Of a stretch of 39,826 nucleotides of DNA, positions 18,140 to 29,400 are shown piece by piece; position 1 is the stretch's first letter, and every line of letters starts with the position of its first letter. The notes under the pieces were generated by a model that was given only the letters and a program-made list of their open reading frames with translations, was not told where the DNA came from and searched no databases. This stretch comes from an uncultured Chloroflexota bacterium (lineage in GTDB: Bacteria > Chloroflexota > Anaerolineae > Promineifilales > Promineifilaceae), in NCBI GenBank assembly GCA_900696625.1, contig CAADGU010000343.1, positions 1 to 39,826 of the forward strand. Direction: 5' to 3'. A program made the position numbers and the translations under genes.

Positions 18140-18865
18140 TGTCTGCTCTCCTTGCGCCCCATGGCGCAGTAATGCTCGCCGCAAATCTTCTCGCGTAACC
18201 TTTTCCGTCGCTCCACTCAAATAATACAAAACTGCGTAGATATATTCCAGTCCCGTATCCCGGTATTTCAATTCAAACAATAGTTCAATGAGATCATCCA
18301 ATTTACGGTGTAATTGAGGATTCAGTATCGCCCGCAGCACCGATAAGCTGACACGCAGCCAGATTTCTCCCTTAATTGTTTCGTCCGAGAGATGGGAAAA
18401 GTCGCTCAAATGGTAATGAAAAGAAGGCAGGTAAGGGTGCAACACTACCGGGACCTTCAATAGCGAATGAAAGTCAGTTGGAATGTTCCACGGCCGTTCA
18501 CCATGATAGACAACCAGGGGAATGATTGGCGCTAAAGGTAGACCATCCTTTAGCTGTTGCTCCCAAAAGCGCACCATGTAGCGTAATAGCTGCAAAATAA
18601 CCAGAGGATCAGGGTAACTTTTATGCTCAAACAGGAAATAGATGAAGGCCGCGTCGCCATTCGCCAACTGCACCTGGTAAAGAAGGTCGGTTTGATGTTC
18701 ACGCATTGTCTCGTCAACAAAGGAACCATCTTGTAAGTGCAATGTGTTCAGATCAAGCATGGCCAGGACTTCGGCCAGTAGATATTCTTCGAGATAATTG
18801 CGCGCAATTTCTGTGCGGCCAAAACTTTCGCGGAAAAATTTATCGTGTGGATTTTGCACAGCCAT
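17903..18865 (-). CDS. Rpn family PD-(D/E)XK nuclease / putative transposase
   Basis: NPHDKFFRESFGRTEIARNYLEEYL...HQTDLLYQVQL...AFIYFLFEHKSYPD; C-terminal EGIKQGIKQGLEQGLEQGLEQGLELG repeat. Confidence 0.9.
   Translation of the reverse strand: MAVQNPHDKFFRESFGRTEIARNYLEEYLLAEVLAMLDLNTLHLQDGSFVDETMREHQTDLLYQVQLANGDAAFIYFLFEHKSYPDPLVILQLLRYMVRFWEQQLKDGLPLAPIIPLVVYHGERPWNIPTDFHSLLKVPVVLHPYLPSFHYHLSDFSHLSDETIKGEIWLRVSLSVLRAILNPQLHRKLDDLIELLFELKYRDTGLEYIYAVLYYLSGATEKVTREDLRRALLRHGAQGEQTMATIAQEFIQEGIKQGIKQGLEQGLEQGLEQGLELGRLREKQNIARQLLKLHDVITVSEITGLTIAEVEELQREVSAN
18036..18100. repeat. 12-bp in-frame tandem repeat (TTCCAAACCCTG) in the Rpn 3' region
   Basis: TTCCAAACCCTG TTCCAAACCCTG TTCCAAACCTTG TTCCAAACCTTG. 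Confidence 0.9.
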
Positions 18866-18893
18866 GGTTGTCCACCTGCTTCATATCTGGTTT

Positions 18894-20297
18894 TTAATCT
18901 TCGGGTCGTTCGCCGGCCGGGGCCATTTTGACCAGGCGCGGATCAAAGCGGGCCAGCACTTCCACCAGGTCTTGCTGCGCCGCCATCACCTCGTGAATGT
19001 CTTTGTAGGCCATCGGCACTTCGTCCAGCCCGGCGGAAATCAGGGTCACATCCCGTTCGCGCAAATACTTTTTTACGTCGTGCCAGGTAAAGGATTTGAT
19101 CGCCTGTTTGCGGCTCATGCGGCGGCCGGCGCCGTGCGCAGCCGATTGCAGCGACGCCTCATTCCCCTTGCCCCGCACCACAAAACCGGGCGCACCCATC
19201 GAGCCGGGAATGATGCCCAACACCCCCTTCCCCGCCGGCGTGGCTCCTTTGCGGTGGACAATCACCGTTTCACCATCATGCTCCTCCTTCCAGGCAAAGT
19301 TGTGGTGATTTTCTATGTCTAGCAGCACTTTGGCGCCCAGGTTTTTGGCGATGTGTTTGTGAATCAGGGCATGATTGGCGGCGGCATACAGACCCATCAA
19401 CTGCATCGCTGCCCAATACTCTCGACCAGCGTCGCTGTCCAAATCGAGCCAGGCCAGATGGCGCAGTTGTTTGGGCAGTTCCGGGTGCAAATCCATGGCC
19501 AGCTTGCTGTAATAGTCACAAACGGATGCCCCCGTACCCCGGCTGCCACTATGGCTGAGCAAGGCCACATACTGCCCTTTTGCCAGACCCACTGCCTCGT
19601 CCAGCACTTCCAAGATGCCAAACTCCACAAAGTGATTGCCGCTGCCGCTGGTGCCCAACTGCTCCCACGCCTTGTCGCGGTGGCGTTGGGTAATGGGGCT
19701 GACGCGCCAATCTTCCTCCATCACCGGATGGTCGCGCCGCAGTTGGCGGGGGAAATTCGCGCCAATGCCAAAACGGGTTTCGGCTTCAATAGCGTTGGCC
19801 AGCCGCTTTTGCTCGCCACGAATCATATTCGGGTGCATATCCAGCACCGTCAGTTTCATGCGACAGGCAATGTCCACGCCCACGGCGTAAGGAATGACGG
19901 CATTCCGCGTGGCTAATACGCCGCCAATGGGCAGCCCATACCCCACATGCGCATCGGGCATCAGCGCGCCGCGCACGGAAACGGGTAACTGCACCGCATT
20001 TTCAATTTGCTCGATGGAAGCGGTTTCCAGGTCTTCACCCCAGATGCGAAAAGGAGCGGGCTGGGAGCGTGGCTTAAAGGTGGGGGTTGGCGTGTGCTGG
20101 GCCAGGATGGCACTGGCTAACCCGCTAAACAGGTCATCGTTGGTGTAATCGGCCGGGTTTTCGACCACGGCCGTAATCAAATCCGGTATGTCTCGTTTGG
20201 GAATACCCAGGGCGCGGGCATCTCGCACGGCCGTGCCCGCCGCCTTCATCGCCTCCCCCGGTGGCACGCCTAAACGCGCCAGTTTGCTTGCATTCAT
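18894..20297 (-). CDS. rtcB: RtcB family RNA-splicing ligase
   Basis: MPDAHVGYGLPIGGVLAT...VGVDIACRM...LGTSGSGNHFVEFG...LSHSGSRGTG...AHGAGRRMSRKQA. Confidence 0.95.
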   Translation of the reverse strand: MNASKLARLGVPPGEAMKAAGTAVRDARALGIPKRDIPDLITAVVENPADYTNDDLFSGLASAILAQHTPTPTFKPRSQPAPFRIWGEDLETASIEQIENAVQLPVSVRGALMPDAHVGYGLPIGGVLATRNAVIPYAVGVDIACRMKLTVLDMHPNMIRGEQKRLANAIEAETRFGIGANFPRQLRRDHPVMEEDWRVSPITQRHRDKAWEQLGTSGSGNHFVEFGILEVLDEAVGLAKGQYVALLSHSGSRGTGASVCDYYSKLAMDLHPELPKQLRHLAWLDLDSDAGREYWAAMQLMGLYAAANHALIHKHIAKNLGAKVLLDIENHHNFAWKEEHDGETVIVHRKGATPAGKGVLGIIPGSMGAPGFVVRGKGNEASLQSAAHGAGRRMSRKQAIKSFTWHDVKKYLRERDVTLISAGLDEVPMAYKDIHEVMAAQQDLVEVLARFDPRLVKMAPAGERPED

Positions 20298-20309
20298 AGA
20301 CCCTCACAG

Positions 20310-20370
20310 GTTCGTAGTAGGCGATTTATCGCCAACAAAAGGCGATAAATCGCCTACTACGAACTTTTTT
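20310..20370. terminator. Perfect 24-bp inverted repeat between the GH gene and rtcB
   Basis: GTTCGTAGTAGGCGATTTATCGCC-AACAAAA-GGCGATAAATCGCCTACTACGAAC followed by TTTTTT. Confidence 0.7.
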
Positions 20371-23094
20371 TCAGAATTTGCGGCTGCGAATGTTTTCAAA
20401 GGCGGCGTAGACCGACGATTTGCGCCGGCCGCTGCCGTCTACAATACCCGCATTACGCATCAGGTCAGACCAGGCAAACCAGATGACCACCGGAATCAGG
20501 TTCGTATATCGGGCGGCAATGGTACTGTACACATCCTGAACATACATGGCAATGTCCTGATAATACTGCGGCCCAATCTCGTTATCGGCGGCCACGCCAA
20601 TCTCCGTGATCCAGTATTTCAAGCCGGGCAGCTCTTTTTCATACTCGGCAAACGCCTGCCCCAACGTGCCAAACGTCTGGCCCCAATCGAACGGTGCTTT
20701 GGTTCCCCAACGGCCGTAAGGATGAATCCCAATCGCATCCACCGGCCAGGAGCCATTGAGCGCCTGTTTACACGCCTTCAAATACGGAATGCCCTTATTC
20801 GGTCCCGTCGCCAGCCCGCCAAAAATCAGCGGCGACTGCGGCGACTCCGCCCGGATCGCCTCCGCCACCCGTTTCAGCACGATAGCAAACTGCGCCGGCG
20901 GCACATAAACCGAAGCCGGATTATTTTCCAGGTCGCCCTCATTCCAGATTTCATACGCCACCGCCGCGCCATGCTTTTTATAGCGGGCGGCAATCTGGCG
21001 AGCCACGTCGGCCAACTGATTGGCGTAGGTGCTCCAATCATTGTTGCCCGACCAGGGCGCATTGCCCCACACCGTCTCCTGGTTCAGGATAATGAGCGAA
21101 CCAATGCCCTGATCCACATACCCTTGCACCAGCGGGTCAAACTGGCGGAAAGCGGCGTGAATGTCCTGGCGCTCAGCCGGATTGTGCCGCGCCGCCAGCT
21201 TAAACACCCATCGCACCCAATCCATGCCCTGTAGTTCACCTGTTTGCAGCGGGTTGCTGTGCGGCGCATCCGGGTTGATGTTCATGCCGGTTTGTAAAGG
21301 CGGCGTAACCGGAACGGGCAGAGGCTGGGCCGGTGGCTCACGGTGATGGGGCGGCGTGGGGGTAGGCGTCGGTGTAGGAGCCGGTGTGCCTGGCGTCACC
21401 TGAATTCGCAGATAAACCACTTCGCCGAATAAATTCCCCCTATCATCCTTCATACGCCAATCGCCAAAGTGGACACCCGGCGTAGTCGGCGCGGTCAGCC
21501 TGATGGAAACATCGCCCGTGGCGCCAGGGGCAATGGCGGGCAAAGGATAGCTGGTCTGGCTACTCATCGCTTCACCATTCACCAGGACAAGGCTGAAACC
21601 TGTACCCCATACCCGTGTGCCACTGTTCTTGACGCGCCAGGTTTTGACAAATTGCGCACCGGGGGCAATGGGCGTATCGTCAGGGATGGTGACATCGGTC
21701 ACGTAGGCGCTGTTGCTGGTACCCGGCTGGCTGGCAGGCGCTTCCGAAATAATGCGCAAAAATACAATATCTCCAAACTGGTTTCCCTGGGGATCCGCCA
21801 GTCGCCAGTCTCCGTAATACACACCGGGCGGCGAGGGCGCCACCATTTGTACCGTAACATCTACCACCTCACCCGGTTTGGCTGCCGGTATAGGCGCTTT
21901 GCCCCCAGACCCCATCGCGCTGCCACCCACCTGCACCATAGAATAACCCATGCTCCAGGTCGTTTCGCCGGTGTTGCGTATGCGCCACGTCTTGGCAAAC
22001 TTCTGCCCCGCCGTCAGGCGCGTATCATCGGGAATGGTCACATCGGCCACAAAGGCAGCGTTCGATTTTTGGGCTGCTGGCGGCACAGGTTTGGGCTGTG
22101 GTTCTACCACTACTGCCGGAGGCGGCGCTGGAGGCGGCGCCGGTGGCTCAGGCCGGGGCTGCACCGGCGGTGGCGCATCTGGTTTGCCTGTCGCCTTATC
22201 CAGCTCCACGTCAAAGTGACGCTGCAAAGTGAAATCTTTAACCGGAGCAATGAGCCGCTGTGCCTTATTGGCAATGCCGCCAAATTCCGGCCCTAAATAC
22301 CAGATAGCCGCGCCTTTGATTTCTGGATACCGGGCATACAGTTCGCCCACCTTTTGAATGTCTTTGATCGCTTTTTCCGGCGGCGGCACATCGTTGAGCG
22401 TCCAACCCCATTCGGTAATATGCACGGTGGGGCGGGCAATGCCGTGTTTGTCACACACATCAAACAACGCTTTGAAGCGGCCAATTTTATAGGGATAACC
22501 ATCCATGATGTTATCCACGATGTAGCTGTATTCGTGCAGGGCGACGGCGGCTTGAGACGGCCGTTTGGCGCACAATCGCAGATACGCCAACATGCCCGGC
22601 TCTTCCCAGCCGGCCGGTTCCGGCTCCCCGCTCGACCAGGCAAACAGGCTGACCTTATACCCTTCCGCCTGGGCCAGGTTGGCCATATGCACCGCAAAAC
22701 GGCCGAGCCAATCACAATAATCCTTGTCTACCTCGTTAATGGGTTCAATCCAAGTCAATTCTTTGTCAAATTCGGGGGGCAATTTATCACGGGTGCGCCG
22801 CCAGTGCAGTTCCGCGCCGCCTTCGGGGTCTTTGGCATATTTGGGGTCTTTGTACGGCGGCACGTCATAATCATATTGGTGCCCCTGCCCCACCGTGCTG
22901 ATCCGGTAAACCAGGGTGTGCGGCACACCGCTTTTGCGCGCCAGTTGGCCGGCCTCAAAAACCGGCCCGTAACTGTCTACCGACTTGATCATAAACGGAA
23001 TACGCGCCGCATCCAGCGCCTTAAAATAATCCCCAATCCCGGTAGCATTGCCACCCGGCCCGGTGTGAAAACCGATTTTGTTGTGAACTTTCAT
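20371..23094 (-). CDS. Multidomain glycosidase-like protein: TIM-barrel-like N-terminus, two Ig-like FW (NBR1-type) domains, Pro/Thr linker, cellulase-like C-terminus
   Basis: ADVTIPDDTRLTAGQKFAKTWRIRNTGETTW... and TDVTIPDDTPIAPGAQFVKTWRVKNSGTRVW...; YEIWNEGDLENNP and WITEIGVAAD catalytic-type motifs; start at ATG 23094. Confidence 0.8.
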   Translation of the reverse strand: MKVHNKIGFHTGPGGNATGIGDYFKALDAARIPFMIKSVDSYGPVFEAGQLARKSGVPHTLVYRISTVGQGHQYDYDVPPYKDPKYAKDPEGGAELHWRRTRDKLPPEFDKELTWIEPINEVDKDYCDWLGRFAVHMANLAQAEGYKVSLFAWSSGEPEPAGWEEPGMLAYLRLCAKRPSQAAVALHEYSYIVDNIMDGYPYKIGRFKALFDVCDKHGIARPTVHITEWGWTLNDVPPPEKAIKDIQKVGELYARYPEIKGAAIWYLGPEFGGIANKAQRLIAPVKDFTLQRHFDVELDKATGKPDAPPPVQPRPEPPAPPPAPPPAVVVEPQPKPVPPAAQKSNAAFVADVTIPDDTRLTAGQKFAKTWRIRNTGETTWSMGYSMVQVGGSAMGSGGKAPIPAAKPGEVVDVTVQMVAPSPPGVYYGDWRLADPQGNQFGDIVFLRIISEAPASQPGTSNSAYVTDVTIPDDTPIAPGAQFVKTWRVKNSGTRVWGTGFSLVLVNGEAMSSQTSYPLPAIAPGATGDVSIRLTAPTTPGVHFGDWRMKDDRGNLFGEVVYLRIQVTPGTPAPTPTPTPTPPHHREPPAQPLPVPVTPPLQTGMNINPDAPHSNPLQTGELQGMDWVRWVFKLAARHNPAERQDIHAAFRQFDPLVQGYVDQGIGSLIILNQETVWGNAPWSGNNDWSTYANQLADVARQIAARYKKHGAAVAYEIWNEGDLENNPASVYVPPAQFAIVLKRVAEAIRAESPQSPLIFGGLATGPNKGIPYLKACKQALNGSWPVDAIGIHPYGRWGTKAPFDWGQTFGTLGQAFAEYEKELPGLKYWITEIGVAADNEIGPQYYQDIAMYVQDVYSTIAARYTNLIPVVIWFAWSDLMRNAGIVDGSGRRKSSVYAAFENIRSRKF

Positions 23095-23106
23095 GGTGTC
23101 CTCCTT

Positions 23107-23153
23107 TGGGTCGTGATGCGTGATGCGTAAGGGGTCACGCTTCACGCTTCACG
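23107..23153. repeat. 7-mer CGTGATG/CTTCACG repeat
   Basis: GGGTCGTGATGCGTGATGCGTAAGGGGTCACGCTTCACGCTTCACG. Confidence 0.75.
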
Positions 23154-24297
23154 AAATTCCGATCACCTGCCGGCCGCGCACATTCAACGTACCTTCCAGT
23201 TTCAGATTGCCCGCCTGGAGCAGTTTGCGATATTCCTGGACACGAAAGGTGGAGGTACGCAGGGCGTTGCCGGTGCCTTTGTCCCCTTTGGCGATGTACT
23301 GGTCGGCCAGGCGGTTGAGCCGCTCTTCGCGCAAGTCCAAAAAGGCGGCAATCCATTGCGCTTCGGTGATGCCCTTTTCACCAATTTTGCCACCCAATCG
23401 TTCGGTAACGCGGGGCAGGACGATGTGCAGCCCTCCCTGGATGTTGGTGTCGTAAAGGGCGGCCAACCCCAGTGGCGAGCGCACATTGTATTGGCGGGCA
23501 GCGGTCACGGCCGGTTTGTAGAAGCTCTCTTCAAAAACAGTATCCTGGGCCTCGGCCATAGCCTGTTCCTGGGCCGCTTCCAACAGGAGTTGCTTGATAC
23601 GGCCGTCGTGCCTTAAACTGGCATCCATCTGGGCCACCCGCGCCGCATATTCATTGCGTAGTGCCTGGGCCGTACTGCTGCTGCTGCGCGCCAGGTAGCC
23701 TTGCAGTACCCGATTTAGCGTGCCGGAAGCCAGTGTGGCCTGGTGCTTGCCAAAGCTAATGACGCCGGCGTCGTAGGTCTGGTAAGCAGCCGGGTTGCCC
23801 TCCGGGCTGCCAGACTCAAAGATGCTGGTGATGGCCCAAATCGTTTGGCGCCATTTGGCCGGTTCAAACTCCCCCTCAAACGCCACCGGCAGCGGCGCCG
23901 GCTTTTTTTCCGACTCTGCCGGTTTTTCTTCTACTTTGACCGGCTTCTCTTCTATTGGGGCGTTATAAGGTACCAGGATGCGCAAGTAAATGAGTTCGCC
24001 AAAGAACTGCCCCTGGGCATTACGCAGCCGCCAATCCCCAAAATGTTTCCCGGCGGTAGCGGGAGCGATCTGGTTGATGGAAACGTCTACCCGTTGGCCG
24101 GGGGTGGCGGGGGGTAGGGGCACGGCCGTGGGGCTGCCCATGGCGTTCCCATTCACAAATACCAGTTCATAGCCCGGCCCCCAGTTGGTACTGCCATTGT
24201 TTTGCACCCGCCAGGTTTTCACAAACGATTTACCCGGTTCTATTTGTACATCATCGGGAATGGTTATATCGGCAATGTAACGGCCGTTGTCGCTCAT
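23149..24297 (-). CDS. FW (NBR1-type Ig-like) domain + GH46 chitosanase-like protein
   Basis: ADITIPDDVQIEPGKSFVKTWRVQNNGSTNWGPGYELVFVNG; IWAITSIFESGSPEGNPAAYQTYDAGVISFGKHQAT. Confidence 0.8.
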   Translation of the reverse strand: MSDNGRYIADITIPDDVQIEPGKSFVKTWRVQNNGSTNWGPGYELVFVNGNAMGSPTAVPLPPATPGQRVDVSINQIAPATAGKHFGDWRLRNAQGQFFGELIYLRILVPYNAPIEEKPVKVEEKPAESEKKPAPLPVAFEGEFEPAKWRQTIWAITSIFESGSPEGNPAAYQTYDAGVISFGKHQATLASGTLNRVLQGYLARSSSSTAQALRNEYAARVAQMDASLRHDGRIKQLLLEAAQEQAMAEAQDTVFEESFYKPAVTAARQYNVRSPLGLAALYDTNIQGGLHIVLPRVTERLGGKIGEKGITEAQWIAAFLDLREERLNRLADQYIAKGDKGTGNALRTSTFRVQEYRKLLQAGNLKLEGTLNVRGRQVIGIS

Positions 24298-24312
24298 ACT
24301 ACCTCCTCATAA

Positions 24313-24376
24313 AATGTCAGTCACCTAAGTGTCAGGTGACGGGTTACTTGACACCTGACTCAAAACTCGCCACCCA
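24313..24376. repeat. Intergenic inverted repeat TCAGGTG...CACCTGA
   Basis: GTCAGTCACCTAAGTGTCAGGTGACGGGTTACTTGACACCTGAC. Confidence 0.6.
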
Positions 24377-26410
24377 TCACCGCAATCCCTGCCCCAACAA
24401 ATCAGCCAGTTTAGATAGCTCCAGCGGCTTTCTCAGCCAGCCATATAACCCCAATGCCCGCAAATTCTCCATGTCCTTTTCTACCGCATTTCCCGTGACA
24501 ATCACAAACGGAATCGTCAGTCCCTGTTCTCGCAGGGCATGAAATAAGGCCACCCCTCCCATTTCCGGCATCACCGCATCACTAAGCACCAGGGCAATTT
24601 CGTGACTGTGTTGGGCCAGAATAGTCAAGGCTTCACGGCCGTTACGCGCTTCCCTGACGCTGTAATTCAACAAAGCCAGGCTCTCCACCAACGCCTGCCG
24701 CATAGCATCCTCGTCCTCTACCACCAGGACAACCTGCCTTTGACCTTGAGATAACGCAGCCGCGGACGGTTTCGCGGCCTCGGGGCAATCCACCGCAAAC
24801 GCCGGAAAATAAAGCTGAAAAGTCGTCCCCCGTCCCACCTCGGTCGTCACCCCAATAAAACCGTCATGCTGCTGGACAATGCCGTACACTTGCGCCAACC
24901 CCAAACCCGTCCCCTGACCCCGCTCTTTGGTGGTGAAAAAAGGTTCAAAAATATGAACGACCACCTCGGCCGGTATCCCCGTGCCACTATCCGCGATACT
25001 AACCCGTATCCATTCCCCTGGCCCCATTCCCGGCACCGGCGGCAAGGCTCCCGGCTCCAGCCGGACACTGTTTAAGCCAATGAGGAGATGTCCGCCTTCC
25101 CCCATCGCATCCCGCGCATTCACCGCTAGATTCATGACCGCCTGCTGAATACGCGACGGATCGGCATGGATGACATACGCATCTTGGGCATAATCAAGTT
25201 CAATGTCAATACTCTCTGGCAACGTGCGCCGGAGCAGTCGAATCAACTCTTTCAAAAAGGGCAACAGGTTGAGAGGTTGTCTTTCCATCACCGATTGGTG
25301 ACTAAAATCCAGGATTTGCTGAATCAGGTCGCTGGCTCGTTGCGTCTGCTGTTCCAAAATATGCAAACGTTCTTCGGCCCGCGGTGGCAACTCCAGGGTG
25401 CGTAAAAGAAGCTCCGTATATAGTTTAATGACCGTCAGGGTGTTATTAAAATCATGGGCGATCCCGGCCGCCAACTGACCCACCGCCGCCAGGCGCTCAT
25501 GCGCCTGCAAATGCTGCTGAATCTCTCGTTCCCGTGTCACATCACGGATAACAAAGACCCAACCTTCATTGGTCGGGCCATTCTCGACCGGACGGGCAAT
25601 GACCTCAAAAAGTCGCTCCCCCATCACCACATCATGCCACAAACCTTTGGGTGGGGATGTCATCAGGTCAACCAGAGGGGATTGACCCAGGCGGGTGAGC
25701 GGGGCGGTTTCCCAGCCCGGGGCCAGAAGGGCCAGGTATTGTTCGGCAATCGCATTCGCCAACCTGATATGACCATTCTCGCTAAGCAGAAACATTCCCT
25801 CAGGAACCGTGTCAATAATGAATTGCACTTCCTTAGCCTGTTGCCGTATCTGGTGCAACAACTGTTCACGCTCCTCCTCCGACTTTTTACGCACGGCGAT
25901 TTCTTCTTTCAATCTGATGTTGGCCTGAGCTAACGCCGAGGTGCGCTCCTCTACGCGCAGTTCCAGGCTCGCATTCGCCTCTTCAAGCTTTTGCGTCAGT
26001 TCTCGAATGCGCAGGTGCGTAGTGACCCGCGCCAGCACCTCCTCGTGCTGAAAGGGCTTGGTGATGTAATCCACGCCGCCTGCTTCAAACCCCCTGATCT
26101 TGTCTTCTGTTCTGGTCACAATCGTCATGAAAATGACAGGGATATCCCGTGTCTGCTCATCCGCTTTCAAGCGGCGGCAGGTCTCAAAGCCATTTATGCC
26201 CGGCAGAAGCACATCTAATAAGATCAGGTCTGGATGAGCTTTCTGAGCCAGGCTCAACCCCGTTTCACCACTCAGCGCCACCATGACCTGATAACCTTGT
26301 TGGGTCAGGTAATCGCCGACGACGGCCAGGTTGGCGGAGGTGTCATCCACCATCAAGATTGTCTGGTTTTGAGAAACAAGGGCTTCGTTTGGGTCTTCAA
26401 TGATGCTCAT
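24377..26410 (-). CDS. Hybrid sensor histidine kinase: REC - PAS - HisKA/HATPase - REC
   Basis: [66 protein letters not shown]...[13 protein letters not shown]. Confidence 0.95.
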   Translation of the reverse strand: MSIIEDPNEALVSQNQTILMVDDTSANLAVVGDYLTQQGYQVMVALSGETGLSLAQKAHPDLILLDVLLPGINGFETCRRLKADEQTRDIPVIFMTIVTRTEDKIRGFEAGGVDYITKPFQHEEVLARVTTHLRIRELTQKLEEANASLELRVEERTSALAQANIRLKEEIAVRKKSEEEREQLLHQIRQQAKEVQFIIDTVPEGMFLLSENGHIRLANAIAEQYLALLAPGWETAPLTRLGQSPLVDLMTSPPKGLWHDVVMGERLFEVIARPVENGPTNEGWVFVIRDVTREREIQQHLQAHERLAAVGQLAAGIAHDFNNTLTVIKLYTELLLRTLELPPRAEERLHILEQQTQRASDLIQQILDFSHQSVMERQPLNLLPFLKELIRLLRRTLPESIDIELDYAQDAYVIHADPSRIQQAVMNLAVNARDAMGEGGHLLIGLNSVRLEPGALPPVPGMGPGEWIRVSIADSGTGIPAEVVVHIFEPFFTTKERGQGTGLGLAQVYGIVQQHDGFIGVTTEVGRGTTFQLYFPAFAVDCPEAAKPSAAALSQGQRQVVLVVEDEDAMRQALVESLALLNYSVREARNGREALTILAQHSHEIALVLSDAVMPEMGGVALFHALREQGLTIPFVIVTGNAVEKDMENLRALGLYGWLRKPLELSKLADLLGQGLR

Positions 26411-29400
26411 CCGGTTTTTCCTTGATGTACTGCTCAATAAAGGCCGCGATTTGATCAAGCTTAAACTCCTGGGCCATTTCTTGCAATGTGCTGGCAAACG
26501 AGATGTAGTCTGCGTCTTTTTGGGCCAGGCGGGTGGCATGTTTCTGAATATCCCAGACCCGCCCCGACTGAGCCAACTTGTACAACACCATCAATTCCTC
26601 TTGGGGCGGTGGAATCAACAGCGCGGCGACTGTATCGCCCTGCTCCTGCGGTTCAGCACGAAGCCAACTCAGTTCGAGATGCGCTTCCAGCAAATCCAAC
26701 AACTTCCCCATCATAACCGGCTTACGCAAAAAGGCATCACACCCAGCCACCCGACTCTTTTCTTCATCTACATCGAGTACACTGGCCGAGACGGCGATGA
26801 TGCGTACGCTCTCAAGTTCTGGGCGACTTCGAATCTCCTGGACTGCCTCGATGCCAGTTTTGACCGGCATCACCAGGTCCATCAGGATCACGTCAGGCCG
26901 CCATGCCTGCGCCTCATCCACTGCCCGTTGCCCATCCTCAACGGTACGCACCTCGAAACCTAGAGGCGCCAGCATATCCACCAGCAACATTCGGTTGTAG
27001 AGCTTATCATCGGCCACGAGTACGCGCCGCCTTGCCCCCTCGTAACCGACGATCTCGCGGACGAAAGTTGGCTGCTCCGGCTCGGCAATTCCTATCACCG
27101 GCAGAGTCACCTCAAACCAAAACGTGCTGCCGCGGCCCGGCTCACTCTTGACTTGCAGTTGGCTGTCCATCCGTTGCACGATTTGCTGGCTAATTGCCAG
27201 GCCCAGCCCGGTGCCTTCCACCCGCCGCTCGGCCTTACTCACCTGCTCAAAGGGTTGAAAAATGCGCTCCAACTCGTCGGGTGGGATGCCAATGCCAGTA
27301 TCCTCTACCTCGAAAGTAAGCAGGCAGGAGGCGGCTGGCTGCGCGTTTGCCTCGCGGGCAATAACGCGCAGCGTCACCTGCCCCTGGTCGGTAAACTTGA
27401 CGGCGTTACCCAGCAGGTTGAGCAAGACCTGGCGCAGACGTTTCTCATCGGCTTGCACGGTGTTGGGTAAAAGAGAGAGCGTTTCATAAGCAAGGGTGAT
27501 GTTTTTGGCTTCGGTCCGGGCACGGATGATGTCAATAATCTCATGCAAAAACGTGGGCAAGTGGAAAGGGGTGGGATTGAGTTCCAGCTTGCCAGCTTCG
27601 ACCTTGGCCAGGTCGAGTACATCGTTGATGAGGGTCAACAGGTGTTCGCCGCTGCGCTGGATGATGACCAGGCCATCGGCCAGAGAGCCGGTGGAATCGG
27701 CACGCCGTTTCAGGATGTCGGCGTAGCCCAAAATGGCGTTGAGCGGCGTGCGCAGTTCGTGGCTCATGTTGGCCAGGAAGGTGCTTTTGGCCTGGTTGGC
27801 TAACTCGGCCTTTTCTTTAGCGATCTGCAACTGATGGTTCGACTCGGCTAACTCGTAGGTTCGTTCGGTCACTTGCCGCTCAAGTTCCATGGTTCGCTGG
27901 CGCAGGCTCCTCACACGATAGCTGTACCCGGCAACGACCAGGCCCACGATCGCCAGCCCGACCAGAGTTCTGAGCCACCACGTTTCCCACCAGGGCGGTG
28001 TGATAGAAATGCTGAGTGACACACCTTCTTCATTCCATACACCATCTTTATTGGCCCCCTGCACACGAAAGTTATAATCACCCGGTGGCAAGCTGGTATA
28101 AGTGGCAAAGCGGCGTTTGGCATCCACCTCGTTCCATTCATCGTCAAACCCTTCCAGCTTGTAACGATACCGATTCTCTTCGGGGGCCGCATAGCTCAGG
28201 GCGGCAAACGCGAAGGAAAAAACGTCCTGATCGTAATTCAGCGTAATGTGTTCTGTATCCCAGATGGCCCTTTGCAGAATAGAATCTTTACCGATAGCGA
28301 CGGATTCGTTGAAAAGTTGAAAGTCGGTCAGGATGACCGGAGGACGATAGGGATTGTCGGTAATCTGTTCGAGGTAGAAAGCGTTCAAACCGTTAATTCC
28401 ACCAAAGAACATCTCCCCGCTGTTGCTTTGGAAAAAAGCATTTTGGTTGAACTCGTCACTTTGCAGACCGTCAAACACATTGTAGTTGTGAAAAGTTTCG
28501 GTGCGGGGATCGAATTTCGATACCCCTTTGTTGGTTGAAACCCACAAATTACCGGCTGCATCTTCCATGATGGCATAAATCACGCTGTTGGGCAGGCCAT
28601 CTTTTTCCGTGTAATGGCGAAAGGTTTCAGTCTCGCGGTCAAATCTATCCAGGCCACTACCCGTACCTATCCACAAAGCGCCCTCCTGGTCTTCATGGGC
28701 AACATACACCTCACCCCGGCCCAGACTTTGGGGGTTATCGGGGTCATGCCGGTAGTTCACAAACTTCTCTGTTTTGGGATCAAAGCGGGTCAACCCCTCT
28801 GTCCAACTGGTCAGCCATAAAAACCCGAAGCGATCTTCATAGATGCCTCTGACCGTACTGGGACGAGCATTATTCGGATCACCGGGATCAGGCAGGTAGT
28901 GATGAAACCCCCCGGTCTGACGGTCAAAGCGGTTAAGCCCGCCCCCATCTACGCCAATCCATAAAGTACCGGCGCTGTCCTCATAAATGGCCAGGATAAT
29001 GTCACTGGCTATGCTGTTGGCTTCGTCCGGGTTGTAAAGATACCGTTGAAATTGTTCTGTTTCTCGATCAAAAGTGTGCAATCCCCCGGCAAATGTGCCC
29101 ACCCAAAGCACACCCGTACTATCTTCATAAATGGCGCTGACAGACCAGCTTTCGTTAAGGGCGTAGGGGTTTTCCGCATCCGGTTCGTAACGGGTCACTT
29201 GATTGGTACTCCGGTCAAAACGGTTGAGCGCTCCATCATCACCGCCCACCCACAGGATACCGTCTTTATCTTCATAAATGGAATAGATGTAGCTGGTGCT
29301 CAAGCTGTTCGGATTGTCTGGCAGGTTTCTGTAATGCGTAAACTGTATTCTCCCCGGCTCAAGTTTATTGACCCCTCCGCCATTGGTTCCCAGCCAAAGG

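Noticed and set aside
20188-22296. Large plus-strand ORFs (348 aa, 275 aa) opposite the glycosidase gene
   Set aside because: No domain pattern; opposite strand encodes a coherent multidomain protein.
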